This document shows, piece by piece, positions 1 through 5,468 of a stretch of DNA of 5,468 bases. The notes below the pieces were generated by a model. It was given only the letters and a program-made list of their open reading frames with translations. It searched no databases and was not told the DNA's origin. Position numbers and translations under genes: made by a program. Source of the stretch: Clostridiales bacterium (GTDB lineage: Bacteria; Bacillota; Clostridia; Oscillospirales; Ruminococcaceae); the NCBI GenBank assembly GCA_029007575.1, contig JAQXIB010000298.1, positions 1 to 5,468 on the forward strand. The letters are read 5' to 3'. Each line of letters opens with the position of its first letter. The first letter of the stretch is position 1.

Positions 1-599
1 TATCTTATTATTACCACAGTGCCGATGGAAATCCTTACGAAAAACTGCAAGGAGGTTTTATCGTAGGACACTCCCTGTTGACAGCAAAAGGAATCCCCTG
101 TGCCGGAGAAGCGGATATCAAAACTGCCATCGCCATGAAAATATGTGATATTTTGGGCATCGGCGGCAGTTTTTGCGAAATCGTGGTAACAGATTATGTC
201 GATGGCACCATTTTGATCGGTCATGACGGTCCGTTCCACATCAATATCTCTGACAAAAAACCGATTTTGCGTGGAATGGGCGTTTATCATGGTAAAAAAG
301 GCACCGGCGTTTCGGTAGAGGCTAAAGTGAAGGCAGGACCGATCACGACCTTAAACGTTACCCAGACGATAGACGGAAAGCTCAAATTGATCATCAGTGA
401 AGCAGAAGCTACCGACGGAGAAATCATGCAGATCGGCAACACTCAAACGCCTGCCAGATTCAAATATGATCCCGATACCTATATGGAAAAATGGTTTAAC
501 GAGTATCCAACGCATCATTGCGCTTTAGCTGTCGGACATGATGCTTCCGTTCTCAAAAAAGTAGGGCAATTGCTGGATATCAATACCGTAATATTATAG
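1..599 (+). CDS. L-fucose/L-arabinose isomerase family protein, C-terminal part (5' end outside window)
   Basis: Aldose-ketose isomerase, expected to convert a free L-sugar such as fucose or arabinose to its ketose in the cytoplasm with a divalent metal. The frame is open from base 3 (no stop upstream), so the TTG at 78 is internal and the gene is cut by the window edge. About 198 residues remain, roughly the last 40% of a protein that is usually near 470-500. Visible family motifs, numbered from base 3: GEADIKTA (E36), GGSFCEI (E59), GHDGPFH (H74/H79) and PTHHCAL (H171-H172). By order and spacing these match the four active-site positions of E. coli AraA (E306, E333, H350, H450), which I recall from the family. 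All are intact, so it is probably active. The hydrolase gene follows after 15 bases, implying one operon. The substrate cannot be decided; family members act on several L-sugars. Confidence 0.88.
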   Translation, partial: SYYYHSADGNPYEKLQGGFIVGHSLLTAKGIPCAGEADIKTAIAMKICDILGIGGSFCEIVVTDYVDGTILIGHDGPFHINISDKKPILRGMGVYHGKKGTGVSVEAKVKAGPITTLNVTQTIDGKLKLIISEAEATDGEIMQIGNTQTPARFKYDPDTYMEKWFNEYPTHHCALAVGHDASVLKKVGQLLDINTVIL

Positions 600-614
600 A
601 AAGGTGATCAGTAA

Positions 615-2747
615 ATGGATGCTCAACATTTCGCTTCCCCCGACGCATCATTGCGCACTAGACCGCTTTGGTTTTGGAACGACACTCCTACCGACGCACA
701 GCTTGATGAAATCATGGAAAACTGCGTCAACAAATGCGGTTATGCCGGTTTCGGAATTTTGCCGTATTTTCATTGTGACCTGTCCTATTTAAAGGAAGAT
801 TATTTTGCATGTTACCGTCGCACGATCGAAAATGCCAAAAAGCTTTCGATTAAAATGTGTTTGTATGACGAGTGGGGGTTCCCCAGTGGAACGGCTGGCG
901 GATATATGCAGAAATATTATCCGCAGCACTGTGCAAAACGTCTGGATCGCAGGGAATATAAACCCGTAAACGGACATTTGGATGTTCAATTGCCTGATGA
1001 ACCGCTGATGGCTGTAGTGGCGCTCGCTCCCGACAGTTCGGAGAGAATGGACTTAACGGATCAAGTCAAAGAAGGTCGTTTATCGGTTCAGCTTTCGGCC
1101 AATTATACCCGGGTGTTGGTATTCACTTGTGTTTTGGACGGATGGGACCGCGTGGATTATCTGTCGCCGGAAGCGGTGGAGAAGTTTATCGAAATCACGC
1201 ACGAAGCCTACCGACGGGAATTTGGTGAGTATTTTGGCGCGGATAACATCATTGATTCTACATTTTACGATGAGCCACAGTTTTACGCCTGCCAAGGGAG
1301 AATGTGGTGTACAGACTACAACGAAAAGTTTGAAAAGGCTTTCGGATACAGTCCGCGTTTATGTTACCCAGATCTATGGGAGGATTTGGATGAAAGCTCT
1401 CTGTCTGCCCGCAGCCGCTTGTTTGGCTTCCGCGCACAGCTTTATGCAAATGGTTATCCTAAGGTGATTCAGGAATGGGCTCGACGTTACGGGTTATCTG
1501 TGACAGGGCATGTTGACCAAGAAGAAGTCAAAAACCCAACTTGCATTACGGGAGATCTGATGCTCTCGTTCAAGTATCAGGATATGCCGGGCATCGATGA
1601 AGTTTTTGCTTATAATCGCGCTTATAAAAGCTATAAGATCGTTTCCTCTTCTGCTTATAATTGGGATAAGGATCTTGTGATGGTAGAAACTTTCGGAGCC
1701 ACCGGCACAAAAGAAAATCCGATCCCCATGGCGCACTTATATAAGCAAACGATGGAGCAATTTGCTCTGGGAGTCAACTATTCTGTGCCGCATGCTGTTT
1801 GGCTGAATCCGTACCGGGAAGATATTTTCCCTCCGGAGCTTTCCTATCAAACGCCGATGTATGGCGATCATCTGATGGAATTTAATATTTTTGCTTCCCG
1901 TCTGGCTTATATGCTGCGAGGAGGGCGTCATGTAGCGGATATTGCTGTGTACTATCCTATTGAAACGCTAAATGCCGGATATTATTTTGAACGCGGCGAT
2001 ATGTATCAAGGTGGGGTGACCCCTCCTGAAGCAGATTATCAGGAAATAGGCGATTATATCTGGGCTGCGGCACGCCATGATTTTACTTTTCTCCATCCCG
2101 AGGTCTTACAGCAAAAATGCTGTGTAGACGGTGCGCTGCTTCGTTTGGAAAATAAGAAAAATCACGAGGCATATCAGATAATAGTGTTGCCGGGGATGCG
2201 CGTCATGTCATACGCCAGTATGGTGAAAATTGCGGAATTCTATCGATCAGGCGGTAAAATCATTGCTACGACGTGTTTGGCGGATACATCTTTAGAGCCG
2301 GGAATGGACAGCAAGCTGCAAGGGTTGATGAAAGAAGTGTTCGGTCCGAACTGCTATAGTCAAAATGAAATAGAAAACCGAAACGATGTTTCAGGTCAAG
2401 CATTTTTTATCCGAAATCCGGACGCTTGCCGAATGGCGCAGTTGTTATCTCAGACAGGCATCGTTTTCGATGTAACGGCGCTCAACGTTACCTATCAGGA
2501 TCCAGAGGCGGACAAAGGGCATTTTTCCTATATCCATAAGCAAAAGGAGAATCGAGAACTCTATTATTTTATTAACACGGGCGATTCTGCGGTTTCGGCT
2601 ACGATAGAACTGAGAGGAGAATTGGCGTTGGAGCTTTGGCATCCTGAAAACGGTGTCACGGAGCCTGCAACTGTGGCAGTCCAAAACGGAAAGACGTCGA
2701 TGGAGTTGGTTCTGCCTGCTGCTTCTTCCGTATTTCTTGTCGGATAA
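615..2747 (+). CDS. Cytoplasmic glycoside hydrolase, GH106-like (alpha-L-rhamnosidase-related), short form
   Basis: Probable exo-acting glycosidase of the TIM-barrel group that automatic annotation links to GH106. Seen in the 710-residue product: RPLWFWN (16-22) and LYDEWGFPSG (83-92) at the barrel start; three acidic motifs, FYDEP (217-221), GHVDQEE (298-304) and VETFGATG (357-364), which are the best candidates for acid/base and substrate contacts; NYSVPHA (388-394); VADIAVYYP (440-448); a flavodoxin/glutaminase-like alpha-beta segment around IIVLPGM (522-528); and a terminal beta-rich part (about 635-710). Longer relatives of roughly 900-1,100 residues carry extra beta-sandwich domains that are missing here, with no sign of a broken end. 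There is no signal peptide, so it should act on imported oligosaccharides. The ATG at 615 has AGGTGAT six bases upstream. Rhamnose as the released sugar is inferred, not shown; many members of this group are uncharacterised. Confidence 0.75.
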   Translation: MDAQHFASPDASLRTRPLWFWNDTPTDAQLDEIMENCVNKCGYAGFGILPYFHCDLSYLKEDYFACYRRTIENAKKLSIKMCLYDEWGFPSGTAGGYMQKYYPQHCAKRLDRREYKPVNGHLDVQLPDEPLMAVVALAPDSSERMDLTDQVKEGRLSVQLSANYTRVLVFTCVLDGWDRVDYLSPEAVEKFIEITHEAYRREFGEYFGADNIIDSTFYDEPQFYACQGRMWCTDYNEKFEKAFGYSPRLCYPDLWEDLDESSLSARSRLFGFRAQLYANGYPKVIQEWARRYGLSVTGHVDQEEVKNPTCITGDLMLSFKYQDMPGIDEVFAYNRAYKSYKIVSSSAYNWDKDLVMVETFGATGTKENPIPMAHLYKQTMEQFALGVNYSVPHAVWLNPYREDIFPPELSYQTPMYGDHLMEFNIFASRLAYMLRGGRHVADIAVYYPIETLNAGYYFERGDMYQGGVTPPEADYQEIGDYIWAAARHDFTFLHPEVLQQKCCVDGALLRLENKKNHEAYQIIVLPGMRVMSYASMVKIAEFYRSGGKIIATTCLADTSLEPGMDSKLQGLMKEVFGPNCYSQNEIENRNDVSGQAFFIRNPDACRMAQLLSQTGIVFDVTALNVTYQDPEADKGHFSYIHKQKENRELYYFINTGDSAVSATIELRGELALELWHPENGVTEPATVAVQNGKTSMELVLPAASSVFLVG

Positions 2748-3211
2748 CCAACATGAAAGCAAGCAGGTAAACTTATAAAAATGATTTTGGCTTGATTGAA
2801 AGATAGGCAGTGGTTAGGTGTATCCGGCGTTGGATTTCATCTACAAACAGATGCTCCTATTTGATCTGGTCGATTTTTAGCTGCACAATCCGATTTTTGC
2901 GCGATAAGTGATTTCGGTAAGGTTTTGCTGCACACTTTAATTTTACCGCAAGAAGCCCGAAGAACCGTTTTTTCAGTCCTTCGGGCTTCTTCTTTGTTGG
3001 CTGTTTTATTACAGCGCCCTTGATACGGCAGTAGCTGTTCTAAACATTCCATGATATCGGTATTTCACAAAAACTGTGGAGGCGCGGAGCAACTATGGCA
3101 AAGTTGAAAAGGTTTCTGAATTATTTGCAGCAGATAAGAGACTGTAAAATACAGTTCAAAGAGGAGCATCTCTTCAAAAAAACAAGTGATTGCATCTTCA
3201 GCTTCAGTAAT
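2748..3211. other. Convergent intergenic region, no convincing gene
   Basis: This 464-base gap separates the stop of the hydrolase from the stop of the minus-strand regulator. It holds one strong hairpin (annotated separately as a terminator) and two weak ones near the regulator's end: ACTGT/ACAGT at 3141-3155 and AAGAG/CTCTT at 3159-3174, neither followed by a good T-run in either direction. A 71-codon minus-strand frame (2837-3052) is rejected because the terminator stem lies inside it and it lacks a ribosome binding site. A 66-codon plus-strand frame from 3095 has GGAG five bases before its ATG, but its last 84 bases are antisense to the regulator and I recognise no family. The remainder shows short AT-rich direct repeats only. 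It may be decayed former coding sequence, but nothing identifiable remains. Confidence 0.6.
2950..2991 (+). terminator. Strong hairpin, probable intrinsic terminator of the isomerase-hydrolase operon
   Basis: A perfect 13-base-pair inverted repeat, AAGAAGCCCGAAG (2950-2962) with CTTCGGGCTTCTT (2979-2991), encloses a 16-base loop. The plus-strand 3' arm runs into a T-rich tail (CTTCTTCTTTGTT), while the minus-strand exit is not T-rich, so termination of the leftward-to-rightward operon is the better reading. It sits about 200 bases after the hydrolase stop and about 220 bases past the regulator stop, so it may also block transcripts from the convergent regulator gene. Confidence 0.72.
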
Positions 3212-3946
3212 CTATTTATTTGCCCAATTGCTGGGAGCACAGCCGGTTTGTTTTTTAAAAACTCTGGAAAAATAATAATAGTCGTCAAATCCTGATCTCC
3301 AAGCGATCTCTTTAATGGATAGCTTGGAGATTTTTCTGGTATTTAAGAGTTGTTTGGCATAAGAGATACGCTTGTGCGTCAGAAAGTGCAGCGGCGTTTC
3401 CCCGATTTGTTTTTGGAATAGTTTTCGGAAATAATCGTTGTTGAGCGGAATGTTATCGATCATCCGGTCTAATTCAAATTTCGGATTGGAAATGTTAGAG
3501 ATGATTTCTTTTACTGCTTTGGAGACATAAATGTTGTGTTCCGATTCGTAAGAAAAGGAAACGATATATTGGTGCAGAACTTGATAAAGACATTCGGTAA
3601 TGTTCTGCCAGTTTTTTCTTTTCAGGTGATACTCCATATAGAGCTGTTTTAAAATGCGCAAAAAATCCCCGTTGTCAGTATCCCGAAACATTAAATATTT
3701 GTCGGCGGAAAGCTCAAAGTCCAAAAATGTATAATGGTAATTTTTAAATCCCACATCCGAATAGTCGGTATGCGGGATGGTGGGAGGAATAACGAACACA
3801 TCTCCTGTTTTAAACGGAACCACTTCCTCTCCGATTCGTACATTCCCGTAGCCATCGGTATAATAAACGACTTCCCATAGGTCGTGAGTATGTACATCTA
3901 CGCAGTAAGTACTGTCAAAAAGCTTTCCGACATAGTTGAGTTTCAT
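3212..3946 (-). CDS. AraC family transcriptional regulator with N-terminal cupin sugar-sensing domain
   Basis: Cytoplasmic DNA-binding regulator, probably a sugar-responsive activator of the divergent cupin-epimerase operon. The 244-residue product has an N-terminal cupin sensor with HTHDLWEVVYY (19-29) and PFKTGDVFVIPPTIPH (44-59), a helical linker, and the C-terminal double helix-turn-helix: NDYFRKLFQKQIGETPLHFL (170-189) and SIKEIAWRSGFDDYYYFSRV (210-229), ending with the typical FKKQTGCAPSNW. The frame extends 13 codons further to an ATG at 3985, but that codon lies next to the predicted -10 element, whereas the ATG at 3946 has AAAAGGTGGTG seven bases upstream; I therefore chose 3946. It is transcribed away from the cupin gene, a common arrangement for local AraC-type control. 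The ligand is unknown. The family assignment is very secure; the target genes are inferred from position. Confidence 0.95.
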   Translation of the reverse strand: MKLNYVGKLFDSTYCVDVHTHDLWEVVYYTDGYGNVRIGEEVVPFKTGDVFVIPPTIPHTDYSDVGFKNYHYTFLDFELSADKYLMFRDTDNGDFLRILKQLYMEYHLKRKNWQNITECLYQVLHQYIVSFSYESEHNIYVSKAVKEIISNISNPKFELDRMIDNIPLNNDYFRKLFQKQIGETPLHFLTHKRISYAKQLLNTRKISKLSIKEIAWRSGFDDYYYFSRVFKKQTGCAPSNWANK

Positions 3947-3953
3947 CTGTTCG

Positions 3954-3964
3954 CACCACCTTTT
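3954..3964 (-). promoter_or_regulatory. Ribosome binding site fixing the regulator start
   Basis: Read on the minus strand this is AAAAGGTGGTG, seven bases before the ATG at 3946. It lies inside the longer open frame, so it decides between the two possible starts in favour of the shorter protein. Confidence 0.75.
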
Positions 3965-3975
3965 CAACTGTAATA

Positions 3976-4004
3976 ATTTTAACATAATATATCCGTTTTG
4001 TCCA
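3976..4004 (-). promoter_or_regulatory. Predicted sigma-A promoter of the AraC-family gene
   Basis: On the minus strand, TGGACA (3999-4004) and TAAAAT (3976-3981) are separated by exactly 17 bases, each one mismatch from the -35 and -10 consensus. A start about seven bases downstream of the -10 would give a short leader that just covers the ribosome binding site, which agrees with translation from 3946 and excludes the upstream ATG. Confidence 0.6.
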
Positions 4005-4012
4005 TCACAAAA
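3996..4012. promoter_or_regulatory. Operator-like palindrome over the regulator's -35 element
   Basis: TTTTGT and ACAAAA form a perfect six-base inverted repeat around a five-base spacer (CCATC). It overlaps the predicted -35 of the AraC-family gene, the expected place for a repressor site or for autoregulation. The binding protein is unknown and short AT-rich palindromes can occur by chance. Confidence 0.35.
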
Positions 4013-4048
4013 TCCGAAAAATATATATTTTTTAAAGAGGATATTCTT

Positions 4049-4054
4049 TATACT
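4049..4054 (+). promoter_or_regulatory. Predicted -10 element for the cupin-epimerase operon
   Basis: TATACT is one mismatch from the sigma-A -10 consensus. At 16-18 bases upstream there is only an A/T run (4025-4032) with no recognisable TTGACA. A good -10 without a -35 is what is expected of a promoter that needs an activator, consistent with the divergent AraC protein. The start of transcription would be near 4061, giving a leader of about 128 bases before the cupin gene. Confidence 0.45.
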
Positions 4055-4162
4055 GAAATTATGTACAAGCGAATTTCAATGAGCAGATCAAATGAAATGA
4101 AAAAAGGTGGTGAAAAGGGCATAAATGCTTTTGCTGTATGAAATACGGCGATTGAAATTCGC
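4054..4162. repeat. Three-copy TGAAATT inverted repeat set in the operon leader
   Basis: TGAAATT occurs at 4054-4060 (forward), 4072-4078 (as AATTTCA) and 4153-4159 (forward). The first two form an inverted repeat with an 11-base spacer spanning the predicted -10 and start point. The second and third are the cores of a longer perfect 12-base inverted repeat, GCGAATTTCAAT (4069-4080) with ATTGAAATTCGC (4151-4162), with centres 82 bases apart. They could be regulator half-sites able to loop DNA, or the longer pair could fold as a stem in the mRNA leader. Which is used is not shown by the sequence. Confidence 0.5.
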
Positions 4163-4229
4163 AGATAAAGCAATTATGCTCTCTTGGTATGAAAGAAACG
4201 GTGATCAGGCAACACTTAGCAGAAAATGA
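4125..4229 (+). CDS. Possible leader ORF (34 codons) overlapping the cupin gene start
   Basis: An ATG at 4125 opens a 34-codon frame that begins MLLLYEIRRLKFADK and ends at a TGA at 4227-4229, overlapping the cupin gene by 41 bases in another frame. It has GGG five bases upstream and AAGGTGGTG ending 12 bases upstream, the strongest ribosome binding sequence in the leader. No family is recognised. It may be a translated upstream frame influencing the cupin gene, or a chance frame. A shorter 14-codon frame starts at 4097 in the same leader. Confidence 0.2.
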   Translation: MLLLYEIRRLKFADKAIMLSWYERNGDQATLSRK

Positions 4230-5385
4230 AGGGATTTTAAATCTTATCCCGGTGTTTGTCCCCAGACGATTCGGATCTGCCGGAAGAAGATTGAAGCTAC
4301 ATCCGGATGATTATTATGCTTTGGGAACCAAAAGAGGTTCCATCAAGGAAAGATGGTTTTCTTCGGTCATCTGCGCTATGAACGGAGAGGATGCCGCTGC
4401 GGATGAAGGCATGAGCTATGTCAATATCGATGGGAATTTGGAACATAAAATTTCATTAAAAGATTTCGTGGACACCTTAAAAGCAGACTTGATCGGAAAA
4501 GAACTGTTTGACAAGCATGGAACATGGCCGATGTACTCCAAGTTCTTTGATTATGAAGGCCCGTTGTTCCACCATCTGCATTTAGGATTTGAAGACGCTG
4601 CAAGAGTGGGCAAGATCGGGAAACCGGAAGCGTATTATTTCCCGCCGCAGTATAACAACTATGCCGGTAATTTCCCGCACACCTATTTCGGCTTTGATCC
4701 GGATGTGACAAAAGCGGAAGTGAAAGAGAGATTGAAGGGATACGAAGACCGCGATATCCGTATTACCGAATTATCGAGAGCTTATCGGATTGAATTGGGT
4801 ACCGGTTGGTATACACCGCCGGGAGTGATTCATGCACCGGGTTCCTATCTCACCTATGAGCCGCAGTGGAATTCTGACGTAAACTCTGTTTATGAGAATA
4901 TCTGTGACGGAGAAATTTATGATTACAGCTTCCTGGTAGAAAATTGTCCGGAGGACAAGATGCGGGATCTGGATTATGTCATCGATTTGTTGGATTGGGA
5001 AAAGAATATTGATCCGCATTACAGAAAAACATATTTCAGACCGCCGATTGTCATTACCGAAAACGAGCAATATACGGAAAAATGGATTGCATACGGAAAC
5101 GATTATATCGCAGCAAAAGAACTGACCGTTCAGCCGGGCCAGACGGTTACCATCAAAGATAATACCGCTTACGGATGTATTTTGGTACAAGGATACGGTA
5201 AAATCGGAAAATTGGATTGCGCCTGCGCAACGATGCTCCGTTTCGGACAACTCAGCCAGGATGAGTTCTTCGTTTCTTACGACGCGGCAAGCAACGGTGT
5301 GACCATCACCAATCACAGTAATTGCGAGCCGCTGGTTATGCTGAAGCATTTCCCGAGCAACGACAGCGTACCGAAAATGGAATAG
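4189..5385 (+). CDS. Cupin protein resembling type I mannose-6-phosphate isomerase; probable sugar isomerase/epimerase
   Basis: A 398-residue soluble protein with the features of a metal-dependent cupin related to class I phosphomannose isomerases. Candidate metal ligands are in FHHLHLG (H128, H129, H131), GKPEAYYF (E147) and GWYTPPGVIHAPG (H215), which parallel the Q-x-H, E and H ligands of that superfamily. A second beta-rich region (about 305-390: AAKELTVQPGQTVTI, then GCILVQGYGKIG) looks like another cupin fold. The product is not a standard ManA, so phosphomannose isomerase activity should not be assumed; an aldose-ketose isomerisation of the locus sugar is an inference from fold and neighbours. 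The probable epimerase gene follows after 10 bases, so the two are co-transcribed. The ATG at 4189 is kept because METV-like starts followed by LAENEG are what I recall for relatives, yet there is no Shine-Dalgarno sequence before it; an in-frame stop at 4153 limits extension and no other start codon lies between. Confidence 0.8.
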   Translation: MKETVIRQHLAENEGILNLIPVFVPRRFGSAGRRLKLHPDDYYALGTKRGSIKERWFSSVICAMNGEDAAADEGMSYVNIDGNLEHKISLKDFVDTLKADLIGKELFDKHGTWPMYSKFFDYEGPLFHHLHLGFEDAARVGKIGKPEAYYFPPQYNNYAGNFPHTYFGFDPDVTKAEVKERLKGYEDRDIRITELSRAYRIELGTGWYTPPGVIHAPGSYLTYEPQWNSDVNSVYENICDGEIYDYSFLVENCPEDKMRDLDYVIDLLDWEKNIDPHYRKTYFRPPIVITENEQYTEKWIAYGNDYIAAKELTVQPGQTVTIKDNTAYGCILVQGYGKIGKLDCACATMLRFGQLSQDEFFVSYDAASNGVTITNHSNCEPLVMLKHFPSNDSVPKME

Positions 5386-5395
5386 GGGTGACCTC

Positions 5396-5468
5396 GTGCA
5401 GAAATACAGATTGGGATTGTATGAAAAGTCGATGCCGAATGACCTGACCTGGGAAGAAAAGCTGTTTG
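5396..5468 (+). CDS. Probable L-ribulose-5-phosphate 3-epimerase (UlaE/SgbU type), N-terminal 24 codons (3' end outside window)
   Basis: Expected to interconvert L-ribulose 5-phosphate and L-xylulose 5-phosphate in the cytoplasm. Only the first 24 codons are present: a GTG start, then QKYRLGLYEKSMPNDLTWEE. The pattern LGLYEKxMPxxxxWEEKL matches the start of the UlaE/SgbU group (E. coli UlaE has LGIYEKALP at the same place), part of the AP-endonuclease-2-like TIM-barrel family. AGGGGTGA (5384-5391) lies four bases before the GTG and overlaps the cupin gene's stop, so the two genes are likely one transcript. The metal ligands and catalytic glutamates lie beyond the window, so a sugar-phosphate isomerase/epimerase of different specificity remains possible. 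Confidence 0.72.
   Translation, partial: MQKYRLGLYEKSMPNDLTWEEKLF

Noticed and set aside
2010..2026. GGTGGGGTGACCCCTCC palindrome inside the hydrolase gene
   Set aside because: It encodes an ordinary part of the protein (QGGVTPPE), is mid-gene, and has no T-run to suggest termination.
2837..3052. 71-codon minus-strand open frame in the intergenic region
   Set aside because: It contains the whole 13-base-pair terminator stem, has no ribosome binding site before its ATG, and its translation resembles no family I know.
3947..3985. Extension of the regulator by 13 codons to an upstream ATG
   Set aside because: The extra ATG lies at the predicted -10 element, and the ribosome binding site AAAAGGTGGTG is correctly spaced only for the ATG at 3946.
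4064..4077. Possible catabolite-repression (cre) site at AAGCGAATTTCA
   Set aside because: Aligned on its central CG, it fails several fixed positions of the TGWAANCGNTNWCA consensus, so CcpA binding is not supported.
5217..5230. Palindrome TTGCGC-CT-GCGCAA inside the cupin gene
   Set aside because: It lies within coding sequence (around the residues DCACA), has no partner copy nearby and no promoter or gene boundary to act on.
4771..5349. 192-codon minus-strand open frame opposite the cupin gene
   Set aside because: It is fully antisense to a well-supported cupin gene, has a low-complexity translation with no motif, and is best explained as a shadow frame.

Overview
The window looks like bacterial DNA from a low-to-mid GC Gram-positive anaerobe, most likely a gut Clostridium-type Bacillota. 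The reasons are AGGTGGTG/AGGGGTGA-type ribosome binding sites, short intergenic gaps, AT-rich divergent promoters, and protein families typical of plant- or host-glycan sugar utilisation in Clostridia. The taxon is inferred from style only; there is no rRNA or marker gene.

Layout, left to right: (1) the last ~198 codons of an L-fucose/L-arabinose isomerase family gene, cut by the window start; (2) 15 bases later, a 710-residue cytoplasmic glycoside hydrolase related to the GH106 (alpha-L-rhamnosidase-like) proteins, in the same operon; (3) a 464-base convergent intergenic stretch with one strong hairpin terminator and no convincing gene; (4) a minus-strand AraC-family regulator with a cupin sensor domain, whose true start is 13 codons inside the longest open frame; (5) a 242-base divergent control region holding promoters for both directions and a set of inverted repeats; (6) a plus-strand 398-residue cupin protein resembling type I mannose-6-phosphate isomerases; (7) 10 bases later, the first 24 codons of a probable L-ribulose/L-xylulose-5-phosphate 3-epimerase (UlaE/SgbU type), cut by the window end.

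Taken together this is a sugar catabolic locus. The hydrolase would release a sugar from an imported oligosaccharide, the aldose-ketose isomerase would convert the free sugar to a ketose, and the downstream operon would interconvert the products toward the pentose phosphate pathway. The AraC protein probably senses the sugar and switches on the divergent operon, whose promoter has a good -10 but no recognisable -35. The actual sugar is not determined by the sequence; L-rhamnose, L-fucose, L-arabinose and rarer L-pentoses all remain possible. No transporter or kinase gene is visible in the window.

The least ordinary parts are the control region (three copies of TGAAATT forming two alternative inverted repeats, plus an upstream reading frame that overlaps the start of the cupin gene, which itself lacks a Shine-Dalgarno sequence) and the uncharacterised cupin isomerase-like protein next to a sugar-phosphate epimerase. 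I did not find evidence for a defence system, CRISPR array, mobile element or RNA gene.
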